This document shows, in pieces, positions 24,287 through 36,694 of a stretch of DNA of 64,000 bases (the first letter of the stretch is position 1; every line of letters begins with the position of its first letter). The notes under the pieces were generated by a model. That model made no database searches. It saw nothing but the letters and a program-made list of their open reading frames with translations, and was not told the DNA's origin. Location of the stretch: positions 124,001 through 188,000 of the forward strand of contig BDDD01001648.1 of NCBI GenBank assembly GCA_001972305.1, read 5' to 3'. Source of the stretch: Cephalotus follicularis (Eukaryota; Streptophyta; Magnoliopsida; Oxalidales; Cephalotaceae). The position numbers and the translations under genes were made by a program.

Positions 24287-24824
24287 TGCCAGGCGCCAGA
24301 CAGCCCACGTTCTGTCAACCTTGGGATGATAAAAGTGGAGTTTTGGCTTATTTGGGCAGATGGCAGAGAGAGGGGCTGGGTTCCACTCTTAAAAACACAA
24401 GTTTTCCTCTCCAAATCTCCATCTTTCTCAGTGGATTCAAGAGTGTTTGGGAGTAGAGAAAATAGAGTGAAAGTGTGTGTGTTGTGGATATAAGGAGTTT
24501 GTGTTGAAACCGGAAGCTTGGAGGCTAGACCAGTGGAGGAACCGGACCAGTGGAGGCTGCTGGACGGGCTTGGGAGTGCAAGGACCTCAGATCCGGGACT
24601 TAAAAAGGTGGATTGCAACTCCTAACTTGGAGTTCTAAGGTAGGGAAAAGCTATAATTGTGATTCAAAGTCATTTATAATGATGTTCATGAGTGAAATGC
24701 ATGTGTTATATTATGATAAAAGCATGAATGGGTGTTGTGGTGATAGTGCTTTGTGGTTTGATTTGTTTAATATGGATTGAGCATGCGTGATTTCTGTTGT
24801 TTTTGGGCACTGCCCGTAGGGGCA

Positions 24825-25044
24825 GTCGACTGTCCAGGGAGGACAGCCGACTGTCCGAGATTAGCAGTCGACTGTTCTTGAGGAACAGCCGACTACTCAT
24901 GGAGAAGAGCCGACTGTGCATTGGAGCCAGTCGACTGGTCGTGCCTGGTGTTGCAGGTTGCTTCCTGCTGTTTGAGTAGTCGACTGCGAGAGGAAGGCAG
25001 TAGACTGTGGGTGGTACAGCCGACTGTTTTGGGCAACAACCGAC
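24825..25044. repeat. GTCGAC-module array (C)
   Basis: Six cores start at 24825, 24846, 24867, 24888, 24909 and 24930, exactly 21 bp apart each time. After a 49-bp gap more follow at 24979, 25000, 25019 and 25039. Cores alternate between GTCGAC and GCCGAC. Confidence 0.88.
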
Positions 25045-25226
25045 TGTCCACTTGTCATTCTACCTGGGCCTGCTGAGGTGGCATGCTGGGACAAGTGGCG
25101 ACAAAGGAATGTGTATGGATCAGCCGACTGCCAAGGAGGGCAGCCGACTGCTGAGTGAAGCACAGTCAGCTGCCAAGCAGGGTAGCCTACTGTTGGTTAA
25201 GGGCAGCCGACTGCCAAGTGGGAGAC

Positions 25227-27655
25227 TGTAACACCCCCGATGGTGGGAGCCCTTACAGGTCTTAATGCTAAACTGAAACATAACGGAAATCTAACAAAAG
25301 ACTGATACGAAACGGATGTGGTGGTCTGAAAACATATCTTATTGTAAACTTGATATAAAACAGAGTCTGAAATTTAAGTCAAAACATAAATAAAAACTAA
25401 TCATAATCCGATGTCCAAATACTTTAAATCATAACTGAAACATAAACAAAGTCTGAAACTGTTTATACTGAAATACTAATCTGATCCTACTGGAAAACAT
25501 AATGACCAACTCCTAGCTGATATTCTGACAATGGGTAACTCTTATCACACATTTCCCCCATGCTCCTGAAAACCTGCCGCATAGAAACAAAAACGCGGTT
25601 GAGCAAACCTCAGTACGGATAAGGAATTAAAACAGTAAACGATGAACAAAATAATTTGAACTTAAAATTCAGTAAGGTAACATAGTAAATATTCTTGAAA
25701 AGTAAAACATAATATTTAAAGACGAGCAGTTATAAAATCATCATAACTTACAAAAAACAGGATATCATAATCCAATACATTATCTGATTCATAATTCCAT
25801 AACAGAGAATTTCTGACATACATACATATATAGGTGCAAGGGGTTCGCGAGGCCCACATGCTCTGACGGAAAAAGTCGTGTACGGCACTACACAAACAAT
25901 CCCAAATACTGAATTTCTGAATTCTGACATAACTAGAGTATACTCATACGCCTCAAAAGGATCCATATCCTACCCTCAGGATACATATTTAAAAGAGACG
26001 CCGTAGACCGATAACACCGCCACAGTAGGTGTCATGTCCTCCGTGCCAAAGAACACGCCTATGATACCTCATAGGTAGGGATTTTCTCTGTATGTTATTA
26101 TGCTAAAACATTGTTTTAATCTAAAACAATTTTAAACAATTTCGAAACAATTTCTGATCTTATCTGAAAACAAAATCTTATCTGTATCTGAGGTTAACAT
26201 ACTTCGAAAGTGAAAGCCATGTTAATATTTCCAATAGTGAAAACACGTATATCAAAACCAATATCCGATGAAACAATACTAAAATTCATTTTAGTAATAT
26301 CATTATCAAAAAGAGAATATCCAATTAAAATATGAATATTATTTCTAATAAAACTAGAAACATAATCCGTTCAATAAAACGTACGTAATCGTTAACGAAT
26401 GAAAGTTTAATCGAAGGAGTACCAAAGAACGAAGAATCCGAATAAAAACATATTTAAATTCATTTCGAAGGAATAAGCCAAAGAGCAGAAAATCCGTACC
26501 TTAGCTGACTGAACAATCTAAACAAATACGAATACCGGACAAAAGTATCCTAGAGTGTCCTAACTTCACCAGGAACGATATAAAGACCTAAACATACGAG
26601 TCCAAACATTACATATCATAAAAGAAATCAAAACATCAAAAACTGTCATAAAGCGTCGATCGTTTGTTTCTAAGCGTCGACTGTCTAATAGCAAAAAGGG
26701 ACTAAGCGTCGAGCGAGGGGTCGACCGACTAAGGCATAAAACAACACAAAGCGTCGGCGCTCAAATACTAAGCGTCGGCAGTTTGCGTCAGACACAGAAC
26801 AACAATTGCAGAAATCTAGTTTCAAACTCAAGAACAATTTATATATATCATATACAGAAGCTATAGTAGCAACAACTAAACTTAAAAACATGTCATATGA
26901 GTTTGTATTTATCAATATAGCGATTACAAACACGAAATCATGAAATTAATAAGCTTAACATAGTCTGTTCTTGTAAAAACATGGTTTTTAAAAATAGTTT
27001 ACCAAATCATGAATTATAATCCGATTTTCTTGTTTATAGACTGTAAAAACAGTAGTATACATATGTAAACATATATCAATGACATGATTCCCAGTTTTTA
27101 ATCATCAAAATTACAACCCATGCATAAAAACCCATGAACGAACATAGCAGAAATTAGTTTCAACAGACCTCCTAAACCATGCTCAAAATCATGTTATAGT
27201 TGGTTTTATTACAAAATAATGGATGATATTGAAACTACATAATACTAGCTACAAGTTTCATTTAGAAATTACCTCCAGAAAACGTCGAAATCAAGGTAGA
27301 AAATCGAGTTCAAAGCTGCTGTTCGTTTGTAAAAAGTGCAGAAAAGTTTATGCTTTTTAAATCAATTTTGTCTGTTTAAATGAAAAAACCCTGGTTTTAA
27401 TTGTCAAAATAAGTATATTAGGACATTACCACACTAACTAAAACGCGTCTAACACGTAAGGAAAATCGAATAACCAGAAAAGGCAAGAAATCAGCCTTCC
27501 AAAAACGTTGTCACCGACCAAACTGATATGGAAACCCGATCAAAGCGTCGACAGTTTACTTAAAGCGTCGACGGTCAAGCACTTAATTACAAAACGCGTC
27601 GAAGTCACACGTTTAGGCGTCGACTTGCCATCCAGCAGCCAAAGCGTCAACGGTG
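25227..27655 (-). mobile_element. Element D 3' LTR, truncated at its start
   Basis: It matches the 5' LTR (29577-32153) from its far end up to about 27650. The first 160 bases of the LTR are missing. At the break the LTR joins reverse transcriptase coding, sharing the bases ACCG (minus strand), which suggests a microhomology-mediated deletion after insertion. It holds GTCGAC-type modules at 27547, 27567, 27598 (GTCGAA), 27619 and 27646 (GTCAAC). Confidence 0.9.
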
Positions 27656-28556
27656 CCATTCTGTAAGGTGCTTTAGATATAGGTGCCGCTCCGGGAATGA
27701 GCTCGATGGTAAACTCTACTTCTCGTTGCGGTGGCAAACCAGGTAACTCCTCCGGAAACACGTCTGAAAACTCTCTAACAACCGGATAGTCCTCAAGGCG
27801 AGGTTCATCCTTAGAGACGCCTTTTACAACAGCTAGGTAGCCCTCAGCACCTTTAGCTACCAATTTCCTAGCCTTCAGAGCAGAAATAATCTTAACTTCT
27901 CTTCTCAGCTGAGAACCCTGATAAACAAAGTCAGGTCTATCCACATCCCCAAACAAAACCCTCCGAGTGTGACAGTCAATCATGGCACGATGGCGATCTA
28001 ACCAATCCATGCCAAGAATCATGTCGAAGTCAAACATATCCATCGGGAAAAGATCAGCATCTCGAACACGATCATCAAAAGAGATAGGACAAGTATGAAA
28101 ACATTCAGATATCATAACAGATGTACCCATAGGGGTCGAGAGAACCAAAGCTGGATCCAGAGATAGAGATGGCATCCCAAGATGCCGAACAAAAGATCTC
28201 ACTACTACAGAGTGAGTCGATCTAGTATCATACAAAACATAAGTCATACGACCACAAACAGAAACATAACCCGAAACAGTACCTGGAGCACCTGCTGCCT
28301 GATGAGTGGTCAAAGCAAAGACTCGGCCGCCTACATTGCGCTGTCCTGCATTTCTGCCATTTCCTTTCTTCTCCTTTGCTCGAGGGTCTGTGCAATCCAT
28401 GAAACGATGGCCCTGCTGTCCACACACAAAGCATGCCCCCGAAGCTTTATAACAAGTCCCAACCGGATGCCTCTTCCCACAAGTTTCACACTGTGCTATT
28501 TGAACATTGGGGTTACCCCCACCAGTATTCTTCTTTTGCTGCTTACTATTTCGGCC
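27655..28556 (-). pseudogene. Element D zinc knuckle, protease and start of reverse transcriptase
   Basis: The frame continues that of gag on the minus strand. It opens with CETCGKRHPVGTC and the knuckle CFVCGQQGHRFMDC (about 28396-28440), then an aspartic protease domain ending FDMILGMDWLDRHRAMIDC, then YPVVREFSDVFPEELPGLPP and the first strand of reverse transcriptase (APYRMAP). The protease active site reads D-T-R-S where family members have D-T-G-A or D-S-G-S, so the glycine is lost and cleavage is not expected. After APYRMAP the sequence falls into the 3' LTR; the rest of pol is deleted. The open frame that continues past this point is LTR sequence. Confidence 0.9.
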
Positions 28557-29404
28557 CTAATTCTGCTTCCCCAAATTTTGGCCTTGAGAGTCTCCCCTAT
28601 TACTCTTCTTTTCTCCATCTAAACGAGCAGCCTGAAAGTCCAACCTTTCCATCTCTATGTTCTTTGCGGCGTTTGCAACTTCTAACACATCTGCAAACCT
28701 CGAGTTAATCAGCTTACCCCTAAGCTGATAGTGCAACCTCCATTTAAATTTCTCTGCCTGTTCCGCTGCTGACCCTGCTGCAGGTCTCGCAAAGCCCGCC
28801 AATCTAGTAAACCGGGCTAAAAACTCAGTAACAGACTCACCTTCCTTCTGTCTGGTCATCAGGAATTCCCTAGCATAGGCCTCTTTATCAGCAGTGGGAA
28901 AATACTGCTGATAAAAGATCTCACAAAAGTCAGACCAAGACAAGGTCTCGACAAAACCTCCACCCTTAGTTGTCTTCAAGGTCTTCCACCATGTCTGGGC
29001 ATCACCTTCCAGCTTATATACTACCAACTTAACCTTCTGATTATTGCCACATTCCAGAACATCAAAAATCTTCTCTAAATGAGCAATCCAATGTTTGGCC
29101 TCCACTGGTGTCGGCGCTGAAGTAAAGGATCGCGGTCTCTGTTTTTGGAACCTTTCCAGCCATATATGAGCTGGAATATCAAGATGGTCCCCAGCTCCCC
29201 TAGCTGCATGAGCATCAACAGGTACATTCTCCTAAGCCACTTGCTCACGACGACCCAGTTCATGATTTTGCTGTTGTTGCATCACTCGATTCACTTCCTG
29301 AGCCACAGCCTGTCGAACCATATCGTCAATTGCAGGCTAATTTCTTACTCCATCATGAGCCGCAACTGGTTCGGTCCTTTGAGGGTGTTCCTTGTTCGTG
29401 CCAT
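28557..29404 (-). pseudogene. Element D gag
   Basis: Gag starts at the ATG at 29402-29404 (MARTRNTLKG), shifts frame near 29340, has a stop near 29232 in a VAQEVNRVMQQQQNHELGRR stretch, and then runs open from 29231 to 28557. The capsid segment includes KHWIAHLEKIFDVLECG, GDAQTWWKTL and FYQQYFPTADKEAYAREF, as in plant Ty3/gypsy Gag, followed by a basic, Q-rich end. TAG at 28557-28559 separates it from the knuckle and protease in the same frame. Gag would form the particle shell. With a frameshift and two stops this copy is unlikely to make it. Confidence 0.88.
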
Positions 29405-29560
29405 CTATGCAACAAAATCCAAGATAAGAGAAAGGCAAAGAAGTCAGAAAGTCAAACGAAAGACATATCAAAATATCGTAACGAAGAAATCCTAACCCAG
29501 TGTCTACCCAATCTCACAGGTCAAACCTAGTCAGGTCTTCTAAGGAAACAAAACCTAATT

Positions 29561-29571
29561 CTCTGATACCA
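29561..29571 (-). promoter_or_regulatory. Primer-binding site of D (initiator tRNA-Met)
   Basis: On the minus strand TGGTATCAGAG follows the 5' LTR end by 5 bases. Confidence 0.88.
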
Positions 29572-29576
29572 CAATC

Positions 29577-32153
29577 TGTAACACCCCCGATGGTGGGAGC
29601 CCTTACAGGTCTTAATGCTAAACTGAAACATAACAGAAATCTAACAAAAGACTGGTACGAAACGGATGTGGTGGTCTGAAAACATATCTTATTGCAAACT
29701 TGATATAAAACAGAGTCTGAAATTTAAGTCAAAACATAAATAAAAACTAATCATAATCCGATGTCCAAATACTTTAAATCATAACTGAAACATAAACAAA
29801 GTCTGAAACTGTTTATACTGAAATACTAATCTGATCCTACTGGAAAACATAAGGACCAACTCCTAGCTGATATTCTGACAATGGGTAACTCTTATCACAC
29901 ATTTCCCCCATGCTCCTGAAAACCTGCCGCGTAGAAACAAAAACGCGGCTGAGCAAACCTCAGTACGGATAAGGAATTAAAACAGTAAACGATGAACAAA
30001 ATAATTTGAACTTAAAATTCAGTAAGGTAACATAGTAAATATTCTTGAAAAGTAAAACAGAATATTTAAAGACGAGCAGTTATAAAATCATCATAACTTA
30101 CGAAAAACAGGATATCATAATCCAAAACATTATCTGATTCATAATTCCATAACAGAGAATTTTTGACATACATACATATATAGGTGCAAGGGGTTCGCGA
30201 GGCCCACATGCTCTGACGGAAAAAGTCGTGTACGGCACTACACAAACAATCCCAAATACTGAATTTCTGAATTCTGACATAACTAGAGTATACTCATACG
30301 CCTCAAAAGGATCCATATCCTACCCCCAGGATACATATTTAAAAGAGATGTCGTAGACCGATAACACCGCCACGGTAGGTGTCATGTCCTCCGTGCCAAA
30401 GAACACGCCTATGATACCTCATAGGTAGGGATTTTCTCTGTATGTTATTATGCTAAAACATTGTTTTAATCTAAAACAATTTTAAACAATTTCGAAACAA
30501 TTTCTGATCTTATCTGAAAACAAAATCTTATCTGTATCTGAGGTTAACATACTCCGAAAGTGAAAGCAATGTTAATATTTCCAATAGTGAAAACACGTAT
30601 ATCAAAACCAATATCCGATGAAACAATACTAAAATTCATTTTAGTAATATCATTATCAAAAAGAGAATATCCAATTAAAATATGAATATTATTTCTAATA
30701 AAACTAGAAACATAATCCGTTCAATAAAACGTACGTAATCATTAGCGAATGAATCGAAGGAGTACCAAAGAACGAAGAATCCGAACAAAAACATATTTAA
30801 ATTCATTTCCAAGGAATAAGCCAAAGAGCAGAAAATCCGTACCTTAGCTGACTGAACAATCTAAACAAATACGAATACCGGACAAAAGTATCCTAGAGTG
30901 TCCTAACTTCACCAGGAACGATATAAAGACCTAAACATACGAGTCCAAACATCACATATCATAAAAGAAATCAAAACATCAAAAACTGTCATAAAGCACG
31001 ACCGTTTGTTTCTAAGCGTCGACTGTCTAATAGCAAAAAGGGACTAAGCGTCGAGCAAGGGGTCGACCGACTATGGCATAAAACAACACAAAGCGTCGGT
31101 GCTCAGATACTAAGCGTCGGCGGTTTGCGTCAGACACAGAACAACAATTGCAGAAATCTAGTTTCAAACTCAAGAACAATTTATATATATCATATACAGA
31201 AGCTATAGTAGCAACAACTAAACTTAAAAACAAGTCATATGAGTTTGTATTTATCAATATAGCGATTACAAACACGAAATCATGAAATTAATAAGCTTAA
31301 CATAGTATGTTCTTGTAAAAACATGGTTTTTAAAAATAGTTTACCAAATGATGAATTATAATCCGATTTTCTTGTTTATAGTCTGTAAAAACAGTAGTAT
31401 ACATATGTAAACATATATCAATGACATGATTCCCAGTTTTTAATCATCAAATTTACAACCCATGCATAAAAACCCATGAACGAACATAGTAGAAATTAGT
31501 TTCAACAGACCTCCTAAACCATGCTCAAAATCATGTTATAGTTGGTTTTATTACAAAATAATGGATGATATTGAAACTACATAATACTAGCTACAAGTTT
31601 CGTTTAGAAATTATCTCCAGAAAACGTCGAAATCAAGGTAGAAAATCGAGTTCAAAGCTACTGTTCGTTTGTAAAAAGTGCAGAAAAGTTTATGCTTTTT
31701 AAATCAATTTTGTCTGGTTAAATGCAAAAATCCGGGTTTTAATTGTCAAAATAAGTATAATAGGACATTACCAAACTAACTAAAACGCGTCTAACACGTA
31801 AGGAAAATCGAATAACCAGAAAAGGCAAGAAATCAGCCTTCCAAAAACGTTGTCACCGACCAAACTGATATGGAAACCCGATCAAAGCGTCGACAGTTTA
31901 CTTAAAGCGTCGACGGTCAAGCACTTAATTACAAAACGCGTCGAAGTCACACGTTTAGGCGTCGACTTGCCATCCAGCAGCCAAAGCGTCGGCGGTTCTA
32001 AAGAGAGCGCCGGCGCTTTGTGCCCAGAAATCAGCAACAAAAGGATTTCAAACCAAAAATCAAATGGGTCCACAAACCGTAGCATAAGTCAAAAAGATAT
32101 GATCCCAAACAACAAACATATAAACATGTCAACATAGAAAACGGGTTATTACA
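29577..32153 (-). mobile_element. Element D 5' LTR (complete, 2,577 bp)
   Basis: It starts TGTAATAACCCG at 32153 and ends GGGGGTGTTACA at 29577 on the minus strand. GTCGAC-type modules lie at about 31889-31990 and near 31010-31120. The short ORFs in it recur in both LTR copies only because the LTRs are copies of each other. Confidence 0.93.
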
Positions 32154-33926
32154 GAGACAGCCGACTGTTGAAGGAGAACAACCGACTGTCAGTGAGAGAC
32201 AGCCGACTGTTTGGGATCGTTTTGCATTGTGAGCATATGTGTGCATCTTCTGTCGTGATAAACCGTATTGTGTTTTGGTTATTGATGATTGTGAAGCACC
32301 CCTTTTTGGAAGTGCAAACATGATTTATTTAAATCATTACTTTATGCGAAATGTACGTTTTGAGATATATATATATTCTTGAAAGATTATGAAAATGGCT
32401 TCCAAAACCTTGTGAAAATGTGTTCTGTTAATTGAATGGTTTATTAAAATCATTGTATGGAAAAAGTATGTTTTTCCAAAAGGATTGCGAAAGTGGATTT
32501 CAAGTACTTTGATACTTGAGTTTTCGGGAAAAGAATTGTTATATATATTTTGACAAATATATATGTTGCAAGTATTTATATCTATAAATTACTTGAAATG
32601 TTTAAAGGGAAACGTATTGTTGCAAGTATTTTATGAAGCATAATTTACTTGGAAAATGAAGTGTTATACATATATTTTGACAAATATATATATGTCAAAA
32701 GTATTTATACTTTTAAACGTTTTGGAAACGAACTGCAATGTTTTGAACGAGATGTTTTGATCAAGTATTTATTTTATAAATTACTTGAGTGGTGGTTGAT
32801 GCAGCCGTGGGTTACCGTTGGGCTCCGAGGAGCAAAGTGAAGTTTTATGAGGTTTACTTTTGAGGAATGTTAATGGATCATTGTAATAAATGAATGGCTG
32901 TAATAATGAATCTTGTTCACGCTCTATTTGAGGGTAGTTATCTGTGATGATGTTTTGTTGTAGCATGTAGTATGGGATGCATGTTACGTTATGTTTCGGC
33001 TTATATTTAAATGCTTCCGCATGTTGATAATGGATATGGAAAGTTTTAAATTTATGGTCAATTGCATAAGCCGGATTTATATGTTGATTGCCACCACTAT
33101 ATATGTTTTTTTGTGAAACGGGGTGTGACACGGAGCTTCAGAATGAATCGATCCAAGAACTAAAAGTGCTCCAAATAATTTTATGAGCAAAATGAGCCCA
33201 ATATTCAATATCTTCTGAGCCTTAAATTTTGACTTCTCTCGCTTAAGTGGGTATACTCTTTAGCCGATCGTTGACTTCAAACCACTTTAACTCAGAAAGT
33301 AACGTTTTAGCTCCATTTTCTCTTATCCCGTAATGATTAAATAATACCTGAAAATCGAATAAATACCACCACAGTAGTCTATTCCAAGCATAAAAATATA
33401 ATAAATAAATCATTAAAATCACACATTTTTATACTTATCACTCAGTGAGTCGAACTCACTGCCGGCCGTGACACGGCGTTCGGCGCCGAGTCACACTGAG
33501 TCTTGAGCGGTTCTGTGTAGGTCGTTCAATATGGAACCTGTTTATGGGTGTTGCACAAGCTGGTTGAGTCGGCCGGAATCTATTCGTTGCTCCAACGATG
33601 ACAATGTCAGTTTCGGTGTATTGAGTGTAATGGAAATGTGTTGTGTGTGTAGTGAATAAGCTGCTAGTTTTGTTCGATAGCGAAAGGAAGTGATAATCGA
33701 CAGTTGACAGCAAATTGGAAATGTTCAGTAACTGAGCCTGTAGATCAACTGTGCTTGCTACTGCTTTAACTGGTAGGGTTTATGACATGATTTTGAACAG
33801 ATAGTATGTATATCATGTCTAGATAGTGCTATATGATTGCATGTTGATTTGAAAGTGAATTGACTGTGAATTATGCATGTTCTGTTCTGGATTGTTCTTC
33901 TGGAAATTTCCTGCAAGCTATAAAGC

Positions 33927-34260
33927 GCTGACGCTTTGAACGTGACCGTTGACGCTTTAGGCTTAAGTGTTGATGCCTTAGAACTATTGCATTGACTCTT
34001 AGATATTGAATACTGTCGGCGCTTTGTAGTCACAATTGACGTTAAGTGAAGTGTTAACGCGTAAGGCTTCCATGCTACACGTCGACGCCATTGATATACG
34101 TTAACACCTAAAGGACTGTTGTGATTGATAAGCATGGTATGCGCATTAATGCATAAGGATACTGTCTACACGTTGACGTTTAGGTTATACGTTGACGCCA
34201 TAAGGACTGTTTTACACGTTAACGCCATAGATATACGTTGACACCGTTATACACGTCGAC
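33927..34260. repeat. GTCGAC-module array (B 3' LTR)
   Basis: The counterpart of 17188-17520, from GCTGAC at 33927 to GTCGAC at 34255. Modules differ from the 5' LTR copy by scattered C/T and G/A changes. Confidence 0.75.
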
Positions 34261-35442
34261 GCCTTTATGTGTTGTTTATGCATAAGTGAATGTTTAGTGA
34301 TTGTTTATTGATTGTTGGTCATTGAATTGTATATTATTATTGTTATAGATGTTTATATCTATCTAGTATTCTCAAATACTAGTGTTTAAAGTGTTTTCAA
34401 GGATTTCAACAACTGAGTGCTACAAGCACCCTTTATTGTTAGTGTTACAAAGTATTATATACATAAATACTATTGTTCAAGTGTTTTATCGAAAGTGTTC
34501 AAGTGTTTCCCGAAAGGGCAAGTGAAAGTGTTAAAGTGTTCCGGTGGTTCTCTGATAATGAGAACAAGTGATAAGTGAAAGTGTTTTTTAAGCCATTGAG
34601 CTAAAAGTGTTTTATTGTTTTCTCTACCAAGAGCAAATTGTTACATTACATTATATGTGTAATTTAGAGTGCTTGTGTTTGAAGTGAAGCCGATGGTTTA
34701 GTGATCAGAGTGTATCATTAGAGTACGGCGGTGAGCGGATGTGCCAGGAGTTGGCTCTAGCTTATTCACCCCAATGGTTCTGCTATGCAGATCGTGAGTG
34801 TGTAGTCTGCCTACTAAATGCCGATAGTTGAGTGTTAAACCTTTTCTATCATCATCGGAGTTCATGGTGGTAGTTAGGTGGTGCATCAGTTGGGCTAGGA
34901 GGTAGCACGAGATGACACCCACCCAGTGTAGTGATTGATTGTACCCTTGTGCGGTATTCATGATAAATGATTGATTGTAGCCACTTGGCATTGTTTCATA
35001 TATATATTGACATATATATTATTCTTTTCAAATGATAAACTATCATGCATGTTTACATATGTATATTCACATTCATGCATAATTCCTACTTAGCCAAGTG
35101 AGGACAACGGCTAATACCTACAATTTCAGATTGACGAAGGTATTTGGACAAGTGCTGCTGAAGCTATACTTGGAAGCTTCATTATGTTGTGAGATTGTTA
35201 AAGTGAGTGAATAATGTAATAATAATCATACTCCGTTTGTTATATTTACATTTCAGATATGTAATGTATAACTCATGTTTGTACTTGTGAGCACGTAGTA
35301 TGGGCTGCGTGCGGATATTTATAAATTAATCCGGTGCATCGAATGCTTCCGAAAAGTTTTAAATTTATGAGTATTTTTTGAATGCTTGATTATTATAACT
35401 GATAACCATATATGTTGTTAAAGTGGAAAACGGGGTGTGACA

Positions 35443-36680
35443 TAACCGCATATCTAGGCTTGACACATATCCTTACCCTAGGCCGTGATCAGAGCTGAGT
35501 ATGACGGGGGATTATAGTACACAGTAACTGTTGTCAGGATAAAGTATCGGATGTATCGGAAATAGACTTAATTGTGGAAATTAATCAAGGGATTAATTTA
35601 CACACCTCGAATGTGATAGTCACAAGTTCAGGGTCTTAAATGTAGTCAAGGACTATTTATGGTAAGTTTACTTAAGAGCAAGGCGTCTTAGTAACACACC
35701 ATCGTTACCGATTAATTTCAGACTTTTCGGTCCCGCCTCACAAGTATATGTATTAGATGCATATATCGTCTTGTTTTATAACATGTGATAGCACATGTTA
35801 TTTCATGGTGTACTAGTGATGTTACGTGACTGGTTAGTTGATGTAATATACTAATATGTTTTTGGTATTAATTAATAATTAGATTATTAAGTAATAAATA
35901 ATAATTGGATTATTATTTATCTCTCTCCTCATAGGCTGCAGCATGGATATCAACGTATTTTTTGTTAGACTTCCAATATGGTAGGTGGCAGCTAAATTAA
36001 TATAACACGTTAAGACATTTCTTCTATTATCCATTCCATATGTCAAGGTAACAATATGGAAAAGGGATTTGCATTCATGGGAATAAAATCCTGATAATTG
36101 ATTTTCAATGTTATTATCATCCTATTATTGGGGAGTAAACTACGGGGATAAGAAGAGGAAGTTAGAATGTGTTATATAGATGAGTTGGTTTTTTGGAATC
36201 TGGACACTTTAACAGAGAGAGAGAGAAAACTTCTATTTTTTGGTTCATAGAGAACAAAAACAGAGAAAAGAAAAAGCAATACTGAAACACACCACAAATT
36301 GATTACAATAGGTGGTGTATTGCTTGCATTGAGCTCTACATTCCGTGTATTAATCCTAGACTAGGATTAGTAATATAGGAATTGTTTTACATTGGTCATT
36401 TCGCTGATGTTCGTTCCTAAGTAAAAGCTTCAAGTCTCAGAACGGATTCGTGAAGGAAGGAGTTTTGTTGCTTGGTATAAAACTCTATCCTTTACTATAT
36501 GATTATATAACTGGTTGTTTGATTGGAGTGTTGATTAGACAATCCTAGGTTGTTTATAATCGTTTATGATATTAGATTATGGGGTGTTCATTGTGTTTGA
36601 GCCACTTTAATGAATATTAAAGTTGAGCAGCCTATCTACCTAATGCCTTAAATGACTATAAACGAAGTTTTGTTCTTACA
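35443..36680 (+). mobile_element. Element G (Ty1/copia): 5' LTR, left end undefined
   Basis: The sequence ends GTTCTTACA at 36680, directly before a primer-binding site, so it is the 3' part of a 5' LTR. B abuts it at 35443, probably having inserted into it, and the LTR start is not recognisable. A GA tract and a possible TATA (GTTATATAGATG, 36171) lie within. No coding is seen. Confidence 0.65.
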
Positions 36681-36682
36681 AT

Positions 36683-36694
36683 TGGTATCAGAGC
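36683..36694 (+). promoter_or_regulatory. Primer-binding site of G (initiator tRNA-Met)
   Basis: TGGTATCAGAGC is an exact match to the plant consensus, 2 bases after the LTR end. Confidence 0.92.

Larger units (their letters stand above)
25227..32153 (-). mobile_element. Element D: Ty3/gypsy retrotransposon, internally deleted, target duplication GAGAC
   Basis: The whole insertion is 6,927 bp, flanked by GAGAC at 25222-25226 and 32154-32158. It reads on the minus strand: 5' LTR 29577-32153, primer site, gag, protease, start of reverse transcriptase, then a truncated 3' LTR 25227-27655. The LTRs are nearly identical by eye, so it is among the youngest insertions here. It lies inside solo LTR C. 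Confidence 0.93.
24013..33130 (+). mobile_element. Solo LTR C with target duplication CGGAG, split by D
   Basis: It starts TGTAACGCCCGGGG at 24013 and ends CGGGGTGTGACA at 33119-33130, flanked by CGGAG at 24008-24012 and 33131-33135. Without D the LTR is about 2.2 kb. It has the same terminal words as A, B and K but a different body. It is the richest in GTCGAC modules (24159-24286 and 24825-25044, with more at 25100-25220 and 32156-32205). The 221-codon ORF on the minus strand at 23953-24618 crosses its left boundary and is not a gene. Confidence 0.9.
22591..33440. mobile_element. Solo LTR E with target duplication CTCAG, split by C
   Basis: The element starts TGATGTGTGTCG and ends ATACTTATCA, giving LTR-type TG...CA ends. 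CTCAG occurs at 22586-22590 and 33441-33445. Without C it is about 1.7 kb (22591-24012 plus 33136-33440). It has no gag or pol. The words GGGATCGTTCCCACGAAGAG and TGATAAG (minus strand) recall LTRs of Athila/Tat-type gypsy elements, but that is memory of style, not a search. Orientation is not settled; minus is more likely. Confidence 0.8.
21742..35442 (+). mobile_element. Element B: 3' LTR, split by nested stack E/C/D
   Basis: The two parts, 21742-22590 and 33446-35442, join into one LTR of about 2.85 kb that matches the B 5' LTR (16278-18482) across the break. It starts TGTAATGCCTGAG and ends CGGGGTGTGACA. The insertion point is marked by CTCAG on both sides. The right flank of B is TAACC; the left duplication was lost with the truncated 5' LTR. 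The distal part holds its GTCGAC-type array. Confidence 0.9.

Noticed and set aside
23953-24618. 221-codon minus-strand ORF
   Set aside because: It crosses the E/C insertion boundary at 24013 and covers the GTCGAC array, so it cannot be an evolved coding sequence.
25748-31275. Repeated 72- and 82-codon ORFs in D as a conserved small protein
   Set aside because: They recur only because they lie in the two LTR copies of D.
22591-33440. E as a Mutator-like element with a 9-bp duplication ACTCAGTGA
   Set aside because: The termini TGAT...ATCA with a 5-bp duplication CTCAG explain both junctions, and ACTCAGTGA includes element bases. LTR-type insertion fits better.
36683-36694. Initiator tRNA-Met gene fragments
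   Set aside because: The matches are 11-12 bases directly after LTR ends, which is the primer-binding site pattern; no tRNA body follows.
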